Positions 17,901 through 28,800 of a stretch of DNA of 64,000 nt are shown in pieces. The DNA is from CAHJWH01 sp965198905 (lineage in GTDB: Bacteria; Pseudomonadota; Alphaproteobacteria; Caulobacterales; Caulobacteraceae). The position numbers and the translations under genes are program-made. The stretch is from assembly GCA_965198905.1 (NCBI GenBank), contig OZ240678.1:1364001-1428000 (forward strand). The letters are read 5' to 3'. Under the pieces are notes generated by a model, which saw only the letters and a program-made list of their open reading frames with translations, ran no database searches and was not told the origin of the DNA. Every line of letters starts with the position of its first letter. Position 1 is the stretch's first letter.

Positions 17901-19502
17901 TCAACCGATGGTTGGGAATGACCGTAAAGCGCTTTTCAAAATCGTCAAGATTCTCCACCATGGGCGAGATTGAATATAATTCATGCGCTTGGCGAGCTCC
18001 AAACCTTTAGCTTGACTACCTTCCGCCTGCCGCCGTTCTCTTTCCAGGTTGGCGGTCAGCTCGTCCACAGTCGCCATCAGCTCGGCTTCGCGCTCAAGGG
18101 TGTGTCGGCGGGACTGCTCTAGAGCGTCCAAGAGAGCCGCGGCCTTCTCGCGCTCGTTATCCAGGCTGGTGGCGTTATGCGCTTCCTGGATAGCGTTCGC
18201 GTTCCGCATTTTCACGCCCTCCACCTCGAGGCGGCTTATCTCTTGGCGCAACATCAGTGAGCGCTGCCGCTCGTCCTCTACAGTGACGTCTCTGTCTGCC
18301 AGAAGTTCGGAAAGCGCCTGACTTTCGTTTTCAGCGTTGACTTGCCGACGGAGCGCCTCACCGACTTCGATGACTGATCGCGTCTTTTCGTCGCCCAGGG
18401 CCTTGGCGACCTCACCGACTTTCGCCTGCAGCATTTCGGACGCACCAGCCCACTCGGCGGCCGACTGGCTCGATGTGAGCCGCTCTACACGAAGTTGTTC
18501 TTCCAGAGCCTCAGCCCTGAGCGCTGTGGCATCATTAGCCGCTTGCAAGCTGGCGCTCCTGAGTCGCTCGGCGTCGGCTTCAACCCTGCAGAGCCCAAGT
18601 TGGGCCTGAGAGATCTGGTGATTTTGTATGATCGCTCCGAGGGACAGACGCATTTCCGCAAGGACACCTCCGACGACCTCCTCACAACGGGACAGTCGTC
18701 GTGAGACATTATCGAGCACTGAGCCGTCCGGCGTCTCACCCTTGGCGCTTTGGGTGAACCAGGCGTATGTTTCGGTCACCATCTTTCGCAGCTCACCGCG
18801 AAGCGGCAGAGGCCCGGCCGCCGTGTGATGGCGGAGGTCACCCTTCAGGGCGCGCTCCACCTCGAGATCGGACGCTCGGGTACGCCGAGGGAGCGCCTCG
18901 CCAAGTGTCGTCTCGATCTCATCCAGGACGCTATGAGGGTCTTCCAGCAAACCCTCGTAGGTGACAAAGAGTCGGCGGCTACCTCGCGATTTGCGCTCCG
19001 CCGCGAGCATGTTCGTCAGCCAGATCAGCAAGCCCCTCTCGTTCGAGAACCCGTCCCTACGGGCCAGTGAGGCGGCCACCTCGGCGGGGTTTCGAACCAT
19101 CAGGACAAAGGCGCATTCGTACCCCGCCCCTTCGAGCGCCGTTCGCCAAAATCCGGCGAGGATCGAGATGCGAGGATCCTTCAGGACGATGCGGGGCGCA
19201 CCGTCGAACTCCGATCCCAGGAGTGTGACCGCTCTCGCCATAACGGCGGAGCCTGAACGGGACAGCAGCGGCGCCTCGTCGGGCGCGAACATGTCATGCC
19301 AACTCGCATCCCGCATCGCCAGTAACTCGTCATTCAAGTTGACGATATTTACCGACTCCCAAAAGCCCTCCGGGTTGTCAGTCTGGGGAGGCAGGACGGT
19401 GCAAGGCAGACTGAACCCACTGAGCGCCAGAGTGCGCGCCATGACGGACGTTCCACTCCGATGAGCACCGACAACCACCAGAGCCAACTTCGTGTTTGAC
19501 AT
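17901..19502 (-). CDS. Sulfotransferase-family protein with long coiled-coil tail
   Basis: A 533-residue protein. Residues 1-~230 resemble sulfotransferases: 'VVVGAHRSGTSVMARTL' is the 5'-phosphosulfate (PAPS) loop and 'FVLMVRNPAEVAASLARRDG' matches the 3'-phosphate binding region. From ~260 to ~510 the sequence is rich in Glu, Ala, Leu, Arg and Gln in heptad spacing ('ANLERERRQAEGSQAKGLEL'), predicting a long coiled coil. It ends in a basic, Trp-containing tail. I infer sulfation of a surface glycan, with the coiled coil for assembly. Confidence 0.7.
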   Translation of the reverse strand: MSNTKLALVVVGAHRSGTSVMARTLALSGFSLPCTVLPPQTDNPEGFWESVNIVNLNDELLAMRDASWHDMFAPDEAPLLSRSGSAVMARAVTLLGSEFDGAPRIVLKDPRISILAGFWRTALEGAGYECAFVLMVRNPAEVAASLARRDGFSNERGLLIWLTNMLAAERKSRGSRRLFVTYEGLLEDPHSVLDEIETTLGEALPRRTRASDLEVERALKGDLRHHTAAGPLPLRGELRKMVTETYAWFTQSAKGETPDGSVLDNVSRRLSRCEEVVGGVLAEMRLSLGAIIQNHQISQAQLGLCRVEADAERLRSASLQAANDATALRAEALEEQLRVERLTSSQSAAEWAGASEMLQAKVGEVAKALGDEKTRSVIEVGEALRRQVNAENESQALSELLADRDVTVEDERQRSLMLRQEISRLEVEGVKMRNANAIQEAHNATSLDNEREKAAALLDALEQSRRHTLEREAELMATVDELTANLERERRQAEGSQAKGLELAKRMNYIQSRPWWRILTILKSALRSFPTIG

Positions 19503-19562
19503 CCGCCCTGCTTCTCGCGCATCGCCTGCGCGCTATCTTTATTCTCATGCTGAGGAAGTACT

Positions 19563-22193
19563 CTACGCTGTGTAGTCCATCAGCATAGGGCGCGGGTACA
19601 AGCTGATTTCATTAGTCGACGAATTCTGGCTCAGGTTTCGGTTGTACATGGGGTCTGATCCAATCACGTCGCCCCACTTCTGATTAAAGTCGATGAGCTC
19701 TTGCGGCGGCCCCGGTTCACGGCTGACGGACTCGTAATGGTATAGGTTCGCGAAAGGCGTATATACCAGACGACCTCTCTGCCTAAGTCGAAGACAGAAA
19801 TCGACATCGTTATAGTTCAGCCGGAAACGGGTGTCGAAACCGCCTACTCCCTCATAGTCGGCTTTCCGGCACATGAAACAGGCTCCAGTAAGAGCCGAAT
19901 AGTTACGCACGAGCAGACCCGATCCAGCTAGCCCCGCCGTGTCAGCGGGAAGGTCGTAGTAGACGTGCCCGGGTCCCTGTCCCAGCAGGAGCACCCCAGC
20001 GTGCTGTATTGTTCCACTGGGAAAGAACAGCTTAGCCCCGACCCCGGCAACCTCGGGATCGTCAAGCCACATTAGCATCTGTTCCAACCAGTCGCCGCTG
20101 ATGACAGTCATGTCGTCATTCAGAAGCAAGACAACTTCCGCACTCGCACGTGCGACACCAAGGTTCATCTTTTCAGCTATGTTAAAGACCGGCCTGTCAT
20201 AATCGACGTAGACTATGTCATATGTCCTCAGCGCCGCTTCAAGCTCCGGCTCCATGTCGCCATTGTGTACGACGACGATCTCGAAGGCCCGGTGCGTCGA
20301 CTTGTAAAAGATCGACCGAACCAAATCCAAGAGGTACCACCTCGCAATATCTTTATTGAGCCGGCGTGCGGCCGATGGGATTACGATACTGACCTTCTGG
20401 TTCGGATCGACGTTCGGAAGGACTCGGTGACTGCCTGCGAAGGGACCGCGAACAACACGACCTTTGCGCCCGGCGTCGTCGCGGTGAGCCTGGACCGCAC
20501 GGCGTGCGGCGAGTTCGGCGGAGGGTTTGGCGTCCGCGCCCGCAGCTGTGGACGTGGGGAGGATGCGCCAATGATAGAGCACATCGGGGACATGTACGAT
20601 CGCGCGAGCCTTTGTTGAGACCCGAAAAGCGAGGTCATAGTCTTGGGCCAAATCGAATTCCGGACGAAAGCCGCCGATCTCCCGCACCAGAGCGGTACGA
20701 TAAACCCCGAGATGGCAGGTGTACATACACCCCAGCATGAACTCGGGGGACCAATCAGGCTTGAAAAGGGGCCCGAACCGCACGCCCCCTTCTGTTATCT
20801 TGTCTTCGTCAGAATAAAGGAAATCGGCTTCCGGCGTTTGATTGATGGCGTGCGCCATAGCGAACAGAGCGTGGGGAGCGAGTTCGTCATCGTGATCCAG
20901 TAAGGCGATGAATTCTCCGTCGGCAAATGATAAGGCCTTATTGGTCGCCCGGGCGATCCCGCCGTTGGCTTCGGATCTCTGAATTCGAATGCGATCATCT
21001 TTTGCCTGCAAGCCCGTGAGATATGTCGCCACCTCAGGCTTGGTCGAGCCGTCATCTACGATGCAAAGTTGCCAGTCGTCATAGGTCTGAGCCAGAACGG
21101 ATTGAACCGCGAGTTCGAGGTAGTGCAAGTCCGAATTATAGGTAGGCATCAGCACCGAAAACTTGGGGCGGACTCCAAGTTCGCGGCCAAGTTTAATCAA
21201 TTGGGAGCGTAAAGGTTGATCAATCTGACGATGCGCAATCCAGGCCGCATAGCGATCGCCTTGAACTCGACGCGGATTTGCCAGCGCTTGAGTGAGATGG
21301 CGCGCCCGGGTCGGATGAAAAAACTCGGCTATCAACGGTGCCGTCCGCCAAGAATGATCATCGCTTTGCAGCAATGCACGCCATTGACCAAACATCTGCA
21401 CTTTTGCTTCTTCTGGACTTATTGACCAGATATCGAAGTCCTCGAACTTAAATGAGCCAGGTTGGTTTGTCGGGTCGATTCGAACAAACCTGACATCTTC
21501 AAAGCTATATAATATCGTATCTAATTTTAGAAAGATGGAAGCCGCATCTAAGGTCCAGCTGTTCGCATCTGAGATACCGTCGTTAGTCGCAAGGAAAATC
21601 TGGGTGTACCTGGAATGGCCATATGGATCGACAGCGGCGGGAAACGTGACTTGGTACTTGACTCTTAGATATCCAGCCTCGGCGGACCGTTCCACGATCA
21701 TGTAGGGATCGGGCCCTAGCGAATTGTACTGATCTGGAATTTGCGTACTGGCCAACTCATTTATAAGTCTAATCTTGTTTGTGTGGCTTTTGGATGGAGG
21801 CGAAACTACCTCGCTGTCGGCCGCCGTATCGAGCAGTTCCGAAGCCAGGTCTATGTCCGTCAGCAATATCCGTGCTAGGGCTTCACGCGAGGCGGCTTCG
21901 GACAGACGGGCGCGGCAGCTTTCGCTGATGGGTAACGTCGTCGCCCAGTCGACAAAAGCCCGCCAAGACTGATCGGTCGACACCGGCTCCGGAGCGCGAT
22001 CAAGGCTGGCCTTATATTCGAATGACGATATAAATTTTCTGATTGTACTGACGATGGATCCATCCACCTGATTATGGATAACATCCTCATTCTCGGGAGC
22101 TCGTCCGAGGAATATATGGTAGCAAGCGCGCACGTCTTCGCTGGTGGCGCCCATAGCCCCAGACCGAGGTTGCAATAAGCCGGAGCTATCCAT
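19563..22193 (-). CDS. Large bidomain family 2 glycosyltransferase
   Basis: An 876-residue glycosyltransferase. Residues ~20-65 ('VRACYHIFLGRAPENEDVI') resemble a short DUF4214-like module. Near the middle is a first GT2 domain ('FSVLMPTYNSDLHYLELAVQ', 'LCIVDDGST', acidic 'LLDHDDELAP'). A second follows ('SIVIPSAARRLNK', 'LLLNDDMTV', 'NYNDVDFCLRLRQRGRLVY'). Both acidic metal-binding motifs are present, so both domains may be active. Adjacent sulfotransferase and methyltransferase genes point to assembly and decoration of one polysaccharide. Base composition is lower in GC than the rest of the window. Confidence 0.85.
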   Translation of the reverse strand: MDSSGLLQPRSGAMGATSEDVRACYHIFLGRAPENEDVIHNQVDGSIVSTIRKFISSFEYKASLDRAPEPVSTDQSWRAFVDWATTLPISESCRARLSEAASREALARILLTDIDLASELLDTAADSEVVSPPSKSHTNKIRLINELASTQIPDQYNSLGPDPYMIVERSAEAGYLRVKYQVTFPAAVDPYGHSRYTQIFLATNDGISDANSWTLDAASIFLKLDTILYSFEDVRFVRIDPTNQPGSFKFEDFDIWSISPEEAKVQMFGQWRALLQSDDHSWRTAPLIAEFFHPTRARHLTQALANPRRVQGDRYAAWIAHRQIDQPLRSQLIKLGRELGVRPKFSVLMPTYNSDLHYLELAVQSVLAQTYDDWQLCIVDDGSTKPEVATYLTGLQAKDDRIRIQRSEANGGIARATNKALSFADGEFIALLDHDDELAPHALFAMAHAINQTPEADFLYSDEDKITEGGVRFGPLFKPDWSPEFMLGCMYTCHLGVYRTALVREIGGFRPEFDLAQDYDLAFRVSTKARAIVHVPDVLYHWRILPTSTAAGADAKPSAELAARRAVQAHRDDAGRKGRVVRGPFAGSHRVLPNVDPNQKVSIVIPSAARRLNKDIARWYLLDLVRSIFYKSTHRAFEIVVVHNGDMEPELEAALRTYDIVYVDYDRPVFNIAEKMNLGVARASAEVVLLLNDDMTVISGDWLEQMLMWLDDPEVAGVGAKLFFPSGTIQHAGVLLLGQGPGHVYYDLPADTAGLAGSGLLVRNYSALTGACFMCRKADYEGVGGFDTRFRLNYNDVDFCLRLRQRGRLVYTPFANLYHYESVSREPGPPQELIDFNQKWGDVIGSDPMYNRNLSQNSSTNEISLYPRPMLMDYTA

Positions 22194-22450
22194 AATCAGA
22201 GCGTCCTTAATTGAAGATATGATGTCGAGACGATGGGAACTTACGCGAGTTGGCGCGCGACGACCTTTTATAAGCGGCTAGATTAGCGGCGTCCTGGCTA
22301 GTCGGATAGACTATAGAGAGGATGGAGAGGTATCTAGGCTGCTGGTTCGACCGGCGCGCCTCGTTGGCCTCAGCCGTTGCGCGCTCCATAGCTCTATTCT
22401 CCCCCGTGCATTCCCGCTCGCCTTCCTTACAGCTGATTAGGGGATGGCCG

Positions 22451-22744
22451 CTATGGCTTCATTGCGGGAAGATCGACAGAGGTGACGTCTCCCTTCAAGT
22501 GCGCGAAGATGGAGTCCACCATCGAGCCCTGGCCGCTCTGGTAAAGGCTCGCCAGCATCTTGAGCGTGGCGGCCGCCGGCCCCTGGAACAGGATTTGGCA
22601 GTCCACGATGCGCGTGTCCTTGAACTCGGGCAGTTGAGCGCCCCTGAAGGTCAGGCGACACTCGGTCAGCTGGCAATCGACGAAGCGCTTGCCGTCCAGG
22701 GCAAGGTTCAATCCGCGCAGTTCGCGATTGGCGTAAGTCTGCAT
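22451..22744 (-). CDS. Hypothetical small protein downstream of the exoprotein gene
   Basis: A 97-residue protein from ATG at 22744 (a TTG at 22768 would add 8 residues). The first 60 residues have spaced 'ANRELRGLNL', 'KRFVDCQLTECRLTF' and 'FKDTRIVDCQILF' segments that resemble a short right-handed beta-helix or pentapeptide-like ladder. The rest looks helical. It lies 99 bp past the stop of the giant exoprotein gene on the same strand. No family is recognised. Confidence 0.55.
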   Translation of the reverse strand: MQTYANRELRGLNLALDGKRFVDCQLTECRLTFRGAQLPEFKDTRIVDCQILFQGPAAATLKMLASLYQSGQGSMVDSIFAHLKGDVTSVDLPAMKP

Positions 22745-22842
22745 GTCGACTCGGCAACTACGGATCAAAAAAGAACGGCGGTGTAAAGCTTTCGCCTCGC
22801 ACCGCCGCCCGACATTACACTATGGCGTTCAACCTGACCGGC

Positions 22843-25800
22843 TTAGTCGCCGGTAAGATTGGACAGGGTGTTCTCCACCATCAGGTAGGGATAGCCCCCA
22901 TTGGTGTCCGGGTTGATCGCCCAGATGTTGGTGAAGTCAAAGCCTGCGTACGAAGCCTGCATCATCGCCTGTGCGTCGGTGAGCGGGGTCAACCCCAGGA
23001 TCGAGCCCGTGCCGACCCCAGGAACGGCCGTCCCGTTGATGCCGGTGTCGTAGTAGGTCGAGGTCAACGTCCCGGCGTTGTTGCCCACGAAGGCTCCGAC
23101 GTTGGTTCCCCCCGTGTTGTCAGTCATAGCCACCGAGCCGATCGTATAAGAGGTGGAGATAGCCCCAGTGTTGTAGCCGGCGAAGCCGCCGATGTTCATC
23201 ATGCCGGAGCTGTTTTGCACCACACCCGTCGAGTAGCTGTTGGTCACCGTGCCGGCGTTCCAGCCGATCAGGCCACCGAAGTCGGCGCCCGCCGTATAGT
23301 CCCCGTTCAGGTAGACGGGGCCCGTCGCCACGACCTGGTCGACCGTCGCCATGGTGGCGGCCCCGACCGTGGGCGCCCCGCTGTAGCCGATCGCGCCGCC
23401 GACATAATCCGCACCGTAGACGTCGAAGTCGCTCTCAGCTTGCGATACGGCGCCGAAGTTACGTCCGACGACGCCACCGATCGAGTCCATGCCAAGGACC
23501 TCACCGCCGCCTGTGGCGGACACGAGGCTGACCGTTCCGTAGTTCTTGCCCACGATCCCGCCCACGGAGTTGCTGTCGTTAGAGGTGATGGACGAGCCTA
23601 TGATCGCGGAGCTTGTAACGAGGCCGTACGGGTCGTTGAACCCGACGAGGCCGCCGACGTCCGCTTCGCTGCCGCTACCCGTCACCCCGAACCCGGAAAT
23701 CGACAGGTCCGCGGCAGTCGCGTTGCTGACGACCGCGGGTGTTGTGGAGCCGGAGCCTTGCATCACGCCGTTGTAGCCGACGATGCCGCCGACATACTCG
23801 TCGCCGACAACGTTGCCGCCATCCACCGTCGCGAGGTTCACCGTGCCAAAGTTCTTACCGACGGCGCCGCCGACGGCGGCCGACCCTAATACCTCGTTTC
23901 CGATCGTCTTGACGCTGCTGACCAGCCCCGCGTTCTTGCCGACGACGCCGCCGACTGCGAAGCCGCCATAGGATGATTCCCCAGTCCCCGCCGTGTTTAT
24001 CGAACCGAGGACGGGGTTTCCAAAGCTCGAAACGTTGGTGATCTGGCCGTAGGGATCGTTGAAGCCGACCACGCCACCGACATCTGCCTCGGCGTTGGTC
24101 GTCGCCGTGCCTTCCACGGTCGTGCGGTAAACAGTGTATTCGAAGTCGCTGTTCGACACGGTCGCAGGCGTCGTCGATCCGGACCCCTCTGGCACGCCGT
24201 TATAACCCACCAGGCCGCCGACGTATTCGCCGCCCGCCACCGTACTGTATTCAGTGCTGTCATAGGCCACCGTGCCGAAGTTCTTGCCGATCAGGCCGCC
24301 CACGGCGGCGGCGCCGGTGATGTTGGAGTCTTCGACGTAGCTGAACTCGACACCGCCGTAGTTCTTACCCACCAGGCCGCCGACCGCATAGCCCGCCCCG
24401 GTCACCGTCCCTCCGCCCTGAGAGTTGATCACGAGGCCGCTCGACGCGTTGTAGCCGACCACGCCGCCGACATCATTTTCGACGTTGGCGCCCGTGTCGG
24501 TGACCGTTCCCTCAAACACTGCGTTCGAGAGCGTCGCCGTCGCCGTCGAGGTCCCGGACTGCGGAGCGCCGTTATAGCCGACCACACCGCCGACATAGGT
24601 GCCGGACCCCGTGACGTCGGAGTTGGAGGTCAGGGAGAAGGCGTTGCCGAAGTTCTTGCCGATGACGCCGCCGACGCCCCCCGAGCCGCTGACCGTAGAG
24701 TCGTAGACCGCGACGTCCAGCAGCGTACCGGAGTTCTTTCCGATCAGCCCGCCGACGGCGTTGAAGCCCATGACGTCGGCGCTCTCAAGCGTCAGATCCT
24801 CGACGGAACCCGCCGCGCCAAGGTTGGCGATCAGGCCGACCGAGGTGGAGGTCGGGCGCCCGATAGTGAGGTCGGAGATGCTGTAACCATTCCCCTGCAG
24901 CGAGCCGGTGAAGGGTGTCGCGTCTGAGCCGAGCGGCACGAAGCCGTAATTGCCCGCCGCGTCTGCAGTGGTGGAGTTCCGCCACACGTCGCCTGGAGCG
25001 TTGCCGGTGGCGGAGGCGTCGATGGCGCCGGCCAGGGTGTAGCTGGCGGTCGGATCGAGCGCGATCAGCTGCAGCTGGTGCGCGTTGTTGATGGTGGTGG
25101 AGTATTCAGCCCGCAGCAGCGGCCGGGTCGAGCCGTCGATGATGTACCAGGTGTTGGAGAAGTCGAACGCGCCATAGGTCGCCTGGGCGTAGGGGTCGTT
25201 GCTGGAGCCGCCGACGCGCGTGGCGCCGACCGTTCCGGTGTTCGAGCCCACCGCCGTCCCGGTCCCCGTGGACGACTGGTCGAAGAAGAGGTTGGACAGG
25301 GCGCCCGCATTGGTTCCTGCCAAGGCGCCGACGACGCCGTCGATGCTCCGCGGGTCGGTCGTGGCGGAGCCATCGGTCATCAGGGGCCCTGAAGCATAGG
25401 CCCGGGTGATCGCGCCCATGGCGCCGTTCACGCCGACCAGTCCGCCGACCGTGTAGCCGGCGTCGTTCCCGTTGGAGACGCTGGTGGTCCCGACCGAGTA
25501 GACGTCTGAGACGGCGCCGGCGTTCTCGCCGATCAGGCCGCCCATGACGACCATGTTGTTGGCGTTGACGTCGTTATCCGAGACATAGGCCCCCGAATAG
25601 GACGTATTGATCGCGCCGGCGTTGTAGCCGACCAGGCCGCCGATCGGGCCCACAACGTCGCTATTGTCATAGTTCTGCAGATAGACTTCGCCGTCGGACC
25701 AGGAGCCGGAGAGGGTTCCGGCCGCGTCGTTGCGACCGAGCACTCCACCCACGTCCATCTGCCCCACGACCTCGTTGTAGGCGCTGGAGTTGCTCACCGT

Positions 25801-28800
25801 CGGCGCGTAGCCGCTGGTGGCGCCGGTCGGCGTGGTGTTCCAGCCGACGACGCCGCCCACATAGTCGCGACCGGAGACGTAGCCGCTGTAGGCGATCGAG
25901 TTGGAGACCGACCCGAAGTTCTTGCCGACGATGCCGCCGACCGCGTCCTGGCCGTAAACCTTCACATTGCCATTGAGATTGACGCTGAGAGCTTTCACGG
26001 CATCGATATTATCGTCGCCATTGAAGGAGCCGTACTGGCTTGCGGTCACCGTGCCGTAGTTCTTACCGACGATGCCGCCGACCGCATTTGCGCTGGTGTC
26101 GACGTAGGTCGCCGCCAAGGCGCCGGTCACCAAGCCGCCGGCCGCGTTCAGGCCGACCACGCCGCCGAAGCTCGAGGCAGCGCCCGCAGCGGCTTCAGAC
26201 TGAACGGTGGTGGCCTCGACCTGGACCGTGCCTGTCGTGCCGGAGTTGTAGCCCGCCACGCCGCCGACGTTGGACGCGGAGAAAGCGATGATGTTCGTAC
26301 CGGACACCGTATCGACGCCAGTGGCGCCGGTCAGCGAACCAGCGTTGAAGCCGACCAAGCCACCGATGTCGACCGCCGAGTCTCCAAAGGCGAATACTGC
26401 CGTATTGATGGCGCTGACGTTGCTGATTGTGGATCCGACATCGTTGTAGCCCACCGCGCCACCGAGATAGTTCCCGCTGCCCACAACTGTACCCGTCACG
26501 GTAGAGTCGCTGACCACGGCGGTGGACGCTGCGGTGGAGCCGCTCGGGACGGTGTTCCAGCCCACCAGGCCGCCGACATAATCAGCCCCGGTAACCTTGC
26601 CCGAGATGCCGGCCACCCCGGCGGACGCATAGGCGAGCGTGCCGAAGTTCTTGCCGATCACGCCGCCGACCGCGTCGTTGCCGGCCACCGTATCGTTGGA
26701 GAGGATGACGTCGGTCACCAGGCCGGAGTTCTTGCCCGCCACCGTGCCGACGGCGTTGAAGCCGGTGATGTTCGCCCCGGTCAGGATGACGTTCTCCACC
26801 GTGCCCGCCGCGCCCACATTGCCGAACAGGCCGATGGACGTCGCCGTCGGGGTGTTGATGGTGAGGTTGGAGATGGTGTGGTTCGCCCCGGAGGTCGCGT
26901 CCGCCCCATTAAACGTGCCGGTGTAGGACGTCGCGTCCGTGCCGATCGGGGAGAAGCCCTTGGTGCTCCACATGTCGGAAGCGTTGGCGCCGTTGGTCGG
27001 CGTCGCGTCGATGTCGGCGCCCAGGGTGTAGCTGAAGCCCGGGTTCAACGCCGCCAGCTGAAGCTGGTGCAGGTTGATGATCACGCCGTTGTCGGCGACA
27101 GCTTCCGACTGCAGGAAGGGCCGGGTCGAACCTTCGAAGATCACGAAGCCGCCCGTGCCGAAGTTCAGATTGGGATAGCTGGACATGGCGTAGGGGCTGA
27201 GGGCGCCGCCGCCGGTATCGATGGCCGAGGCCTCATCCGTACCCATCTCGGAACCCGCCGTGAGGGTCTGGCCGGTGGTCGTCTGGTCGAAGTAGACGCT
27301 GTTGGCGATCGCGCCGTAGTTGATCCCGGTCACCCCGCCCATGGTCGAGCCGTTGGCCGCAGAGACCAGGCCCGTCGCGTAGGCCTGGCTCACCGCCGCA
27401 TCGGCGTCGTTATAGCCGATGAGGCCGCCCAGATAGTCGTCCGTCGAATTCGCGGCCGTCACCGAACCGAGCGAATAGGCGTAGGAGACTGCGCCGTCGT
27501 TGTAGCCGACGAGACCCCCGAGGTTGGCCCCATCCGCCCCGCCCCCGGCATAGGTGTCGGTCACCGCGCCTGTGGCGTAGGCCTGGCCGATGACGGCGTT
27601 GGTGTAGTTGTAGCCTACGAGGCCGCCTGCATACGAGAAGCCGCCGTCGATGGTGACCGAGCCGGTCGCGAAAGACGCCTGCGCGCCGCCGATCGTCCCG
27701 ACATTGTATCCGACCAAGCCGCCGACGAAGGCGTTGGCCGCGCCGGTTACGGAAACCGCTCCAGCCGCAGAAGAACTGCTGATCATGCCGTTGTTTTCGC
27801 CGATGAGGCCGCCGACGAGATCCGCACCTTGCGCCGTGACAGCCCCGGTCGCGACTGTGTTGGCGACCGTGGCGTTGCTGCCGTTATAGCCAACCAACCC
27901 GCCGATGCTGTTGCGGTCCGAGCCATCCGCCGTGCCCGTTTCGCCCACCGCGCCGGCAGCGCTGGATCCAGAGATCGCGCCGTCGTTATAGCCGACGAGG
28001 CCACCGGCGTAGTTGGACATTCCGCTCATTGCGGCGTCGACGCTGACCGTGCCGCTCGCGCTGGACCCTGCGATCGTTCCGCCCATGACGTTGAAGCCGA
28101 CCAGGCCGCCGGCGATCGTCTGGCCGCCGGTTCCGCTCACCGCCGCCGAGGACGTGGACCCCGTGATCGCGCCGGAATTGTAGCCGGCAAGGCCGCCTTC
28201 GTAGCTGAAGCTGCCTGTCACGATCCCGGTTGCGCCATAGCTGGCGTTGTAGCCTGCGATCGGCGCGACGGTGACGCCGTCGAGGGTTCCGGTGGTCGTG
28301 TTATAGCCGACCGCGCCACCGAGATAGTCCGGCGAGCCGCTGGTCGGGTTGGCTGCGGCCTCCACGACCTGCGCGCCGACATTGGAGTTGCTGATGGCGC
28401 CGGCGTTATAGCCCACCAGGCCGCCGATGGCCTCGCCCGCGCTGCCGGCGCCCATCACCTGGCCGCCGCCACCGGACGAGCCTTGGATGATCGAGCCGAC
28501 GTCGTTGTAGCCGACCAGCCCGCCGATATAGTTGCCGCTGCCGCTGACCCGGGTCGATGCGCCGGTATAGCTGCCGTCCTCGACGATGGCGGTGGAAGGC
28601 GCGGTGGACCCCGACGGCGTGGTGTTCCAGCCGACGACCCCGCCGACATAGTTGACGCCGCTCACCGTCGAGCTGCTGACGATGAAGTCGTCGTCGACGG
28701 TGGCGAAGTTCTTGCCGACCACGCCGCCGGTCGCGTCCTCACCGACGATATGGCTGGCCTGGGCGTCGCTGTTGCTGACGGTTCCGTAGTTCTTGCCGAC

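Noticed and set aside
22207..22389. A 60-codon minus-strand frame upstream of the GT2 neighbour
   Set aside because: No ribosome-binding site, no domain and no conservation signal; it lies in an AT-richer spacer.
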